Positions 21,501-28,295 of a stretch of 64,000 nt of DNA are shown here, in pieces. The first letter of the stretch is position 1. The number at the start of each line of letters is the position of its first letter. The DNA lies in assembly GCF_003721245.1 (NCBI RefSeq), contig NZ_RIZG01000004.1:248001-312000 (forward strand), in the 5' to 3' direction. The notes beneath the pieces are model-generated. The model was not told where the DNA came from, made no database searches, and saw only the letters and a list, made by a program, of their open reading frames with translations. The translations under genes and the position numbers were made by a program. This DNA is from Marinomonas hwangdonensis (GTDB lineage: Bacteria > Pseudomonadota > Gammaproteobacteria > Pseudomonadales > Marinomonadaceae).

Positions 21501-22447
21501 GTTTGGGGCAACTGCAAGCGAAGTTTAGTGACTTAGTAGAAGAAAGCTTCGCGAAGTTTGGCACTAAACAGCATGAGAAGGAAGGCTTAACGACTTGGCC
21601 TGAGCAAGGTATTCCTGAGCTTCAAGAGATTAAGCAAGCGGGCATTAAGGTCACAGCGTTTCCCGCTTTGGTAGCCCAAGGCGACAGTGTTTCGTTGAAG
21701 ATGTTTGACGATCAAAACACGGCAATAGAAACGCATCGAAAGGGCGTCATTACCTTGCTTAAGGTGACTTTGAGTAAAGAAATGCGCTATTTGCAAAAAA
21801 ATCTGCCACATTTAAAAGAGTCCATGCTGATTTTCTCCCCTTTGGGTCAAAAAGAGATCCTCTTAGACGACTTGTTAAATGCCGTTTTGGATAAGGTGTT
21901 TTTAGATGGGCGGCCTTTGCCGAGATCGAAGCAAGACTTTGAGCAGACGGTGCAAACTCATAAATCCAGTCTAATCGCCGTAGCGAATGATATGGCTGAG
22001 CAGCTTTATCGCGTTTTGTCATCTTATCAAGGGGTGGCGAAGAAGATGAAAGGCAATATTCCACTGCCGTGGACGCGGGTTTTTGGGGATATTAAGGTGC
22101 AATTAGAACACCTTATATATCCGGGATTTATCGGTAATACGCCACTGTTTTGGTTGGGGCAGTTACCGCGCTATTTTAAAGGCATCGAAGTGCGTCTAGA
22201 GCGTTTTCAGAATCATTTGAACAAAGAAAATCAATGTGTTACTGAGCTTGAATCCTTGTGGCAAACCTATGCAAAACAGAAAAAAGCCCATGATGAAAAA
22301 GCCTTGTATGACCCAGAATTGATCAAGTATCGCTGGATGTTAGAAGAATACCGAATATCTCTGTTTGCTCAATCGGTTGGTACGCTAGAGCCCATTTCCG
22401 ATAAACGTTTAAAAAAACAGTGGCAAGAAGTAAAAAAATTGGTTTAG
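18572..22447 (+). CDS. hrpA: ATP-dependent RNA helicase HrpA
   Basis: A 1291-residue DEAH-box helicase, close to the 1300 of E. coli HrpA. Walker A is GETGSGKT (88-95), motif II is DEAH (185-188), motif III is SATI, and motif VI is QRAGRCGR. These are followed by the HA2/winged-helix and OB-fold regions and the long family C-terminal extension (DUF3418). E. coli HrpA rescues stalled ribosomes and has been linked to mRNA processing. It appears to stand as its own unit, with mlaA 41 bases downstream on the same strand. Confidence 0.95.
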   Translation: MSTNAVMTRDRHLIDQKQAQLAKRQKSGLPFDKMQSELNVLIEQSETLYQARLSRLPKIIYDESLPVAARADEIIKAIQENQVVIIAGETGSGKTTQLPKMCLQAGRGIAGLIGHTQPRRIAARSVAERISDELQVKLGEQVGFQVRFSDESNEETLIKLMTDGILLAEIQQDKRLYKYDTIIIDEAHERSLNIDFLLGYLKQVLAARPDLKVIVTSATIDVERFSEHFNNAPIIEVSGRTYPVEVRYQPLMSKSDSEELDEDQSMEQGILDAVELLIAEERQSGYRGAGDILVFLPGEREIRDTAEILRRAELRNTEVLPLYARLSASEQQRIFKSHSGRRIVLSTNVAETSLTVPGIRYVIDPGLARISRYSVRSKVQQLPIEKISQASANQRAGRCGRVADGICIRLYDEADFNNRAEFTDPEIFRTNLASVILQMASLKLGAVEKFPFVEMPDKRMINDGYQALTELGALDKERLTPIGRQLAKLPIDPKLGRILIAAEQHSVLKEVAVIVSALSIPDPRERPQDKKAQSDQAHAIDKDEDSDFAVFLNLWERFEEQRQALSQNQLRQYCRKQFLNFMRMREWRDIHRQIMIACKQLGFKEVHHAERHYEAIHRSLLAGLFTQVANKMEDSKEMLGCRSRKLAIFPGSMLFKKPPQWIMAAELVETSKLYARVAARIDPAWIEEYAAPFVKRQYFDPHFERNQGRIMAHEQVSLYGLVIVAKRRMDYGHVNPAEAREIFIRSGLVEGELRTKQAFYRKNKALIESLETQEAKLRKRDILVDDETVFAFYNQRLPDHVRNTKSLEHFVKTAPDALLMTRQDLVNQDITVDDMAFPDSFGLNGVALPIDYKFEPGKETDGATLKVPVGLLRQLSLEDLGWAVPGFIKERCEALLRGLPKALRRRFVPIPQFVDRVYPNLSKDKGDLLEQLSLQIKRETLIDIPLNEWNAEKLDSHLTLNLEVVDERGKVLGTGKSLGQLQAKFSDLVEESFAKFGTKQHEKEGLTTWPEQGIPELQEIKQAGIKVTAFPALVAQGDSVSLKMFDDQNTAIETHRKGVITLLKVTLSKEMRYLQKNLPHLKESMLIFSPLGQKEILLDDLLNAVLDKVFLDGRPLPRSKQDFEQTVQTHKSSLIAVANDMAEQLYRVLSSYQGVAKKMKGNIPLPWTRVFGDIKVQLEHLIYPGFIGNTPLFWLGQLPRYFKGIEVRLERFQNHLNKENQCVTELESLWQTYAKQKKAHDEKALYDPELIKYRWMLEEYRISLFAQSVGTLEPISDKRLKKQWQEVKKLV

Positions 22448-22488
22448 TCTTATATTGAATTTAATAGAGATTTTATAGGTAAAGTAAA

Positions 22489-23277
22489 ATGCACAATGTC
22501 ATAAGCGCTTTGTTGTTGAGTTTGCTGATGGGTTTTTCTCAGCCCGCGTTAGCCGCAACAGAAGAAGATCCATGGGAAGGCTTTAACCGTGCTATGTTTA
22601 CTTTTAATGATGCGGTTGATGGCGCTGTACTAAAACCCGTTGCAGAAGGCTACAAGGCAATTACACCGAATCCAGTACAAAAGGGCGTCAGTAATTTCTT
22701 TTCTAATTTAGGTGAGATTGGCAACATCACTAATAATTTATTGCAAGGTAAATGGGACGAGACAGCTTCGTCGACGTTTCGTTTTCTGATTAACAGCACC
22801 GCAGGCTGGTTCGGTATTTTTGATGTGGCGAGTGAGCTGGGTTTACAGCATTATAAAGAAGACTTTGGTCAGACCTTGGGCTACTGGGGCGTGACATCAG
22901 GACCTTATCTAGTATTGCCTTTTTTAGGGCCCTCTACTGTCCGTGATACGTCGGGATTGGCTGTGGAGTTTTCCTACATTGATGAAAAAAGCATTCTGGA
23001 CCCTAATAGTGACGAAAAGCTAGGTTTGTTGGGGTTGGACATTGTGGAAACGCGCGCTCGTTTGTTAAGTGCTGAGTCAATGATCATTGGCGATAGGTAC
23101 AGTTTTGTTAGGGATGTGTATCTGCAAAGCCGCGCTTTTGCTGTTTATGATGGTAATCCTCCTAGAAAAGGCTCTGCCAGAAAGGGCGAGTTGCCCGATG
23201 ATTCCTCAGATTTTAGCGAAGAAGACAGTTGGGGTGAAGAAGACAGTTGGGGGGAGGCAGATAGCTGGAGCGAGTGA
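22489..23277 (+). CDS. mlaA: MlaA/VacJ-family outer-membrane lipid asymmetry protein
   Basis: A 262-residue MlaA homologue. MlaA sits in the outer membrane and passes mislocalised phospholipids to MlaC. The family start EDPWEGFNRAMFTFND is followed by FFSNLGEIGNITNNLLQG, the GQTLGYWGVTSGPYLVLPFLGPSTVRD core and IVETRARLL. The signal peptide (about 1-22, ending ALA-A) lacks the lipobox cysteine of E. coli MlaA, so it appears to be a non-lipidated form. The C-terminus is an acidic tail with three DSW repeats (EEDSWGEEDSWGEADSWSE). No other mla gene is adjacent. Confidence 0.9.
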   Translation: MHNVISALLLSLLMGFSQPALAATEEDPWEGFNRAMFTFNDAVDGAVLKPVAEGYKAITPNPVQKGVSNFFSNLGEIGNITNNLLQGKWDETASSTFRFLINSTAGWFGIFDVASELGLQHYKEDFGQTLGYWGVTSGPYLVLPFLGPSTVRDTSGLAVEFSYIDEKSILDPNSDEKLGLLGLDIVETRARLLSAESMIIGDRYSFVRDVYLQSRAFAVYDGNPPRKGSARKGELPDDSSDFSEEDSWGEEDSWGEADSWSE

Positions 23278-23386
23278 TCTTTTCAATAATTAAAAATGCT
23301 CAGACTCACCCTAAGTAGGCTTTTATTTACAATAGATTACACAAGCTTGTGTCATACTTAGACACGACTGTGGTGGGAGAAGGCTA

Positions 23387-24334
23387 ATGGGTTTTTCCAA
23401 AATGTTTTTTAACATGGTTCTATTTTTAATTGCGTCTATGGCGTCTAACACGGCGTTGAGTCAGAACTTCCCTAATAGACCTCTTACCATGATGATTGGT
23501 TTTAATGCGGGTGGCAGTACGGATTTACAAGCTCGTGTTTTGGCTCCTATTTTAGCGGAAATTTTAGGTCAGCCTGTCAATATATTGCACATGCCGGGCG
23601 CTGGCGGCAGTGTTTCTGCGGCTATGTTAGCGAATAGCAAGGAAGGCGGGTATGTTTTCCAATATGGTTTGTCAACGCCTTTTGTGATGTCTCCTCTAGT
23701 AACCAAAACTTCCTATGACGCTACCAGCTTTCGTTATGTAGCGGGCGTTACTTTAGATCAACTGGCGTTTGTGACTGGAGGGAGCAGCCCTTTTGCAGAT
23801 TGGGAAGGCTTTGTAGCCTATGCAAAGCAGAATCCTGATCTCGTATACGCAACGCAGAATCAGTTTGATCGTTTGATTATTAATCGCATAGCCAAAAAGG
23901 AAGGCATTTCATTGCGTATTGTTCCAACCACAGGTGGAGCTGGTATGGCGCCGTTGGTGCTTTCTGGTGATGCCCTGCTTGCTTTTAGCGGCGGTACACA
24001 CAGTGTCTACACAGAAAAAGGTCAAATGCGTGTTTTAGCCAGCCTGACCAGTTCGCGATTAGCGTATTATCCTTCTGCGCCTACGTTAAGAGAGCTAGGT
24101 TATGATGTGAGTATGAATCCTATCCGTGTGGCTGCGGTGCCGAGTAATACCAGTGATGAAGAGGTGGCTATATTGGCCGCCGCCTTTGAAAAAGCCGCGC
24201 AACATCCACGCTTTATTGCGGTGACAGAAAAAACGATTAAGATGCCGGTTGTTTTCATGGACGAACCCACATTAAAGGATTTATTTTCCCGTCAGGTGGC
24301 AAAATACCAAAGACTCCTTAACGAGGCTAATTAA
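23387..24334 (+). CDS. Bug/TctC-type periplasmic solute-binding protein
   Basis: A 315-residue secreted binding protein. The signal peptide covers about 1-25. The mature start FPNRPLTMMIGFNAGGSTDLQARVLA is the classic Bug signature, followed by NILHMPGAGGSVSAAMLANSK and the C-terminal PTLRELGYDV segment. TctC proteins normally bind carboxylates for TctAB permeases, but no tctA or tctB lies nearby. Instead a membrane PAS-GGDEF-EAL gene starts 30 bases downstream. I infer that the binder acts as a ligand sensor for that enzyme. The ligand is unknown but probably a small carboxylate. Confidence 0.88.
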   Translation: MGFSKMFFNMVLFLIASMASNTALSQNFPNRPLTMMIGFNAGGSTDLQARVLAPILAEILGQPVNILHMPGAGGSVSAAMLANSKEGGYVFQYGLSTPFVMSPLVTKTSYDATSFRYVAGVTLDQLAFVTGGSSPFADWEGFVAYAKQNPDLVYATQNQFDRLIINRIAKKEGISLRIVPTTGGAGMAPLVLSGDALLAFSGGTHSVYTEKGQMRVLASLTSSRLAYYPSAPTLRELGYDVSMNPIRVAAVPSNTSDEEVAILAAAFEKAAQHPRFIAVTEKTIKMPVVFMDEPTLKDLFSRQVAKYQRLLNEAN

Positions 24335-24364
24335 TGTATTTATTCTCTGTGGTTAATTTTTAAT

Positions 24365-27103
24365 ATGCCATCTAAAAGATTCAATTCTTCTGAACGCCGA
24401 CCTCGCTTTTTTGAGTTGAAGTTTACCACGCGTATTGCCTTAGTATTTGGCGCATTGGGTTTGTTGACTTTGTTGGTAAGCATGCTTTACGCCTATCGGG
24501 CAGCAGAGCAGAGTTTGGATCTAGAAATCCACAATGCACTACAGCAGAGACAAAAAACGATTGAAAACTTGGTCTCAATTCGCTTGAGCCTGCTGGATGT
24601 ATATTTGCAGAGCTCGGCCGCCAATCGAATATTTAGTTCGATCGACAATGGAAATGAAAGTGGCATTAGCATGATGGCAGAAGACATGGCTTTCATGTTT
24701 CAAGACTCTGCATTAGGAGCTAACCTAGACATATTTTTTATTACGAACACCAACAATGAGTTAGTCTACGATGCTGGCTTGCCTCTTTATGACATCAGTG
24801 CTTTCTTTGAGGAAATGCGATCGCCTTTTCTTTATGCAAATCGCTGGAGTTTGGTAAACTCAGGTAATTTGAACGCATTAATTAAATCTGTTCCATTGTT
24901 TGATCCTGCCACTATTCAGCTCAAAGGTTATATGTTTATAGGCCTTGCAATCGGACAGAATAGAGAGTTCGTTGCCGATGTGGCGCAACAAATTGATGTT
25001 GATATCCTTAAAATCGGGACAAATAACAAGCCATGGCAACGATACTCTGGCGTAAATTTCGTCAGTGAGCCAGCACGATTCCCTCTTTTGGGTACAGTCG
25101 ATAAAAGTAACGATGTGTACCTTATGCGTCAGGTTATTTCGTTACCCAACGACATAAATAAGATTTGGGCTGAGGTAGGTCTGTCAGCCGATCGCTTTCC
25201 CTCTATAACCGAGACATATCAGCAGACATTTTATTTGTTGTCTGGTGGTTTTATTGTCGTGCTGCTGATCGCTGCCAGCTTAATTCATATCAGTCACACT
25301 AAAAATGTGGCTCGGCTAATGGATTTCATCAGAGAGATTCAAGGTGGTTCTAGGGGCGTTCAATATGAAAAAGGGGGCATTAAAGAATACAATCAGGTGG
25401 GGTATGCCATGCAGGAGATGGTACATGACCTCAATATCGCAGCGACTGTGTTTGAATCCGCGGAGGGCATGATTGTTACCGACCCAGATCAGAAGATATT
25501 ACGTGTCAATCGGGCGTTTACCGAAATAACGGGGTACAGTGTGAGTGAAGCCTTAGGTCGTCCTTTAGACTTTATTCAGTCCGATCACAATAATGCGGTC
25601 TTTTTGAGAGAAATGAACGACGCTTTAGTTAATAAGGGATTTTGGCAAGGTGAAGTGTGGAACACCCGTAAGAACGCGGAAGAGTACTTACAATGGATCA
25701 GTATTACAGCCGTTCAATCTGAGAGTAGCGAACACGTTAACAACTATGTGGTTACCTTGATCGATGCGACACAAAGAAAAGCCGCAGAAAACAAAATCAC
25801 GCAGCTAGCTTTTTATGACCAATTAACCGGATTACCTAATCGCCAGTTGTTAATGGATAGGCTTAATCATGCCATTGCAGCGAGTGTCCGACAGAAAAGG
25901 TCGGGGGCGATTCTATTTATTGACCTAGATGATTTCAAAACCTTAAACGATACTCGAGGTCACGATGCGGGGGACATCCTGCTTCAGCAGGTAGCAGATC
26001 GATTAGTTAATAATGTTCGTAAAGATGACACGGTTGCCCGCATTGGAGGTGACGAGTTTATTATTTTGCTGGAAGATTTAGATGAGGACATTAACATCGC
26101 CTCACAGCAAGTGGAACTGCTAGCAGAACAGCTGCTTAAATCTTTGTCGGCACCTTATCGTATTTTGGCGATTGAATATTTCAGTACGCTCAGCATTGGT
26201 ATTACCTTGTTCCAAGGGGACCAAGTGTCTTACGAAGAGTTACTAAAACAAGCTGACCTTGCCATGTATCAATCAAAGGCCGCTGGGCGCAACACACGGC
26301 GCTTTTTCGATCCTTCTATGCAAGCGAGAGTCTTGGAGCATGCCGAACTGGCGAATGACGTTCGCAAGGGAATGACAAATAAAGAGTTTGTGCTGTTTTT
26401 TCAGCCACAAATAGACACTAATTTGAACATTATTGGTGCTGAGGCATTGATTCGATGGTACCACCCAACACGCGGCTTGGTGACTCCAGGGCATTTTATT
26501 GACGTGGTAGAGGAGACAGGTCTGATTTTACCGCTCGGTCAATGGGTGCTGGATAGAGCCTGTCAAGTGATCGCTCAATGGGAAAATGCGAGCTCGACAA
26601 AGAATCTCACGTTATCAGTCAATATCAGTGCTCGACAGCTGATGCAAAGCGATTTTGTTGAGCAGGTGATGGCGTCGCTGAAGCGAAGTGGCGCAAATCC
26701 TCAGCGTTTGAAACTAGAACTGACGGAAAGTATGTTGTTGAATGATGTGCAAGATACGATTTTAAAAATGAATTTATTGGGTGATCAGGGAGTATCCTTT
26801 TCGCTAGACGATTTTGGTACAGGTTATTCTTCGCTTTCCTACTTACGTCAGCTGCCACTTGAGCAACTAAAAATAGATCAGTCTTTCGTACAAGACCTTG
26901 AAAACCAAACCACTATAGCGCAAACCATAGTGACACTAGCCAAGGGGCTAGATATGTCTGTGATCGCAGAAGGTGTCGAAACGGAAGAGCAGTATAGGGC
27001 GCTTGCACTTTATGGCTGTGAAGCTTATCAAGGATTTTATTTTGGTCGACCTATGCCGCTAAATGACTTTTTAGCGAGAGTCGAACATCACTTAGGCACG
27101 TAA
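24365..27103 (+). CDS. Membrane PAS-GGDEF-EAL c-di-GMP enzyme
   Basis: A 912-residue protein. TM1 lies at about 24-46, a periplasmic sensor at about 47-288, TM2 at about 289-309, a short HAMP-like linker, a PAS domain at about 355-470, then GGDEF (motif 561-565) and EAL (motif 692-694). The cyclase site is intact with a product-inhibition RxxD at 552-555 (RKDD). EAL catalytic signatures are intact: EALIRW, NISARQ, ELTES, DDFGTGYSS, KIDQSF, AEGVET. Either synthesis or breakdown of c-di-GMP is possible. The large periplasmic domain and adjacent Bug-type gene suggest that the binder controls it. Confidence 0.9.
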   Translation: MPSKRFNSSERRPRFFELKFTTRIALVFGALGLLTLLVSMLYAYRAAEQSLDLEIHNALQQRQKTIENLVSIRLSLLDVYLQSSAANRIFSSIDNGNESGISMMAEDMAFMFQDSALGANLDIFFITNTNNELVYDAGLPLYDISAFFEEMRSPFLYANRWSLVNSGNLNALIKSVPLFDPATIQLKGYMFIGLAIGQNREFVADVAQQIDVDILKIGTNNKPWQRYSGVNFVSEPARFPLLGTVDKSNDVYLMRQVISLPNDINKIWAEVGLSADRFPSITETYQQTFYLLSGGFIVVLLIAASLIHISHTKNVARLMDFIREIQGGSRGVQYEKGGIKEYNQVGYAMQEMVHDLNIAATVFESAEGMIVTDPDQKILRVNRAFTEITGYSVSEALGRPLDFIQSDHNNAVFLREMNDALVNKGFWQGEVWNTRKNAEEYLQWISITAVQSESSEHVNNYVVTLIDATQRKAAENKITQLAFYDQLTGLPNRQLLMDRLNHAIAASVRQKRSGAILFIDLDDFKTLNDTRGHDAGDILLQQVADRLVNNVRKDDTVARIGGDEFIILLEDLDEDINIASQQVELLAEQLLKSLSAPYRILAIEYFSTLSIGITLFQGDQVSYEELLKQADLAMYQSKAAGRNTRRFFDPSMQARVLEHAELANDVRKGMTNKEFVLFFQPQIDTNLNIIGAEALIRWYHPTRGLVTPGHFIDVVEETGLILPLGQWVLDRACQVIAQWENASSTKNLTLSVNISARQLMQSDFVEQVMASLKRSGANPQRLKLELTESMLLNDVQDTILKMNLLGDQGVSFSLDDFGTGYSSLSYLRQLPLEQLKIDQSFVQDLENQTTIAQTIVTLAKGLDMSVIAEGVETEEQYRALALYGCEAYQGFYFGRPMPLNDFLARVEHHLGT

Positions 27104-27185
27104 GAGTTATTCCGTTGAAAAGCACAAAGAAGGGTATTGGTGTGATTTTGGCAAAAATGCCAATAATAGCGACACAAGTTAAAGG

Positions 27186-28295
27186 GTGACTATTATTAAG
27201 ATTGTGACATTGGCGGCTCTGATCGAATATCGTTTTAGGTTTGATCTTGTTTATTTCTGTGTATCGATTTGTTTTTTGGCAATACTGCCAGCGCAAGCAT
27301 CTAGTCAGGAAACACTCAATATTCTCAATTGGGACGATTATATTGCCTCGTCTGTGATAGAGGAATGGCAGGAAAAAACAGGCGCTAAGGTTCATATTAT
27401 TACTTATGATGATGAAGAAATTCGTGATGTTTTGTTGGCAGACGGTTCTCAGCATCAGGTGGATCTTGCTGTAGTAGATGCCAATTCAGCTAAAAAACTG
27501 ACCAGTTTGGGGCATGTGGCTGAACTCGAAGGATGGGATACTCAAGCTGCACCTTCACTGATGAGAACTGACTGGATAGAGCAATGCGGAGATCGCAGTG
27601 TCCCATATTTATGGGGAACTTACGGAATAGCTTATCGTACGGACATGCTGAATGAGCCGGTTTCTTCTTGGTCTGACTTATTTTCGCAAAGGCAGGACAT
27701 GTCGGGGCATATTGGCATGATAAGCGACTATTACTCTTTGTTGGCGCCAGCTTTGTTAACACTGCAACTGCAAGCAGACAGTAATGAAAGAAAGGATTTA
27801 GAAGCTGCGTTTGGATTGTTAAAAGAGCAAACAGACCAGGTTTTAACCTACGAATATGCGCCTTCTTTTTTACTTAATTCAAAGCGTAAAGCAGACCTTT
27901 ATGCCGCAATTGTTTATAGTGGTGACCAGTACACTATGAACGAACTGGTGGGCGAGGACGTTTGGCAGTATGTTATTCCAAAGGAAGGAGCGCTCGTATG
28001 GCTAGACTGCTGGATAATCCCATCGCGCAGTCAGAAACGTGATTTGGCAATGTCCTTTCTAGCACATATTGGGCAACCGAATGTGGCAGCAATCAATTCT
28101 GAAGAGCTTGGTGTGGCGACAGTGGATGTGAACGCTTATCACTTACAAAGTCAGGCATTTCGAGAGGATCCATTGGTATATCTTTCTGAAACAGACTTTA
28201 ATAGCCTGCTCCCATTTGCGCCTATGTCAGATTTGCAAATACGTCAGCGTATTCGTATTCAAGAAGCAATAAAGGTTATTCATGAGTCTAAATAG
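27186..28295 (+). CDS. PotD/PotF-like polyamine-binding protein (NspS-like)
   Basis: A 369-residue periplasmic binding protein with a GTG start and a long signal region (about 1-40, ending AQASS). The mature start TLNILNWDDYIAS parallels PotF. YLWGTYGIAY (W143), D247 in SGDQYT and D274 in WLDCW sit where PotF carries its polyamine-binding tryptophan and aspartates. No ABC permease or ATPase follows. Instead the gene overlaps by 14 bases a GGDEF-EAL gene. This is the arrangement of Vibrio NspS-MbaA, in which the binder signals norspermidine or spermidine. I infer a polyamine sensor; the ligand is not proven. Confidence 0.82.
   Translation: MTIIKIVTLAALIEYRFRFDLVYFCVSICFLAILPAQASSQETLNILNWDDYIASSVIEEWQEKTGAKVHIITYDDEEIRDVLLADGSQHQVDLAVVDANSAKKLTSLGHVAELEGWDTQAAPSLMRTDWIEQCGDRSVPYLWGTYGIAYRTDMLNEPVSSWSDLFSQRQDMSGHIGMISDYYSLLAPALLTLQLQADSNERKDLEAAFGLLKEQTDQVLTYEYAPSFLLNSKRKADLYAAIVYSGDQYTMNELVGEDVWQYVIPKEGALVWLDCWIIPSRSQKRDLAMSFLAHIGQPNVAAINSEELGVATVDVNAYHLQSQAFREDPLVYLSETDFNSLLPFAPMSDLQIRQRIRIQEAIKVIHESK

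Noticed and set aside
23341..23365. Palindromic ACAAGCTTGT and GTGTC/GACAC before the Bug-type gene
   Set aside because: They are short, and neither fits a known promoter or operator well enough to annotate.
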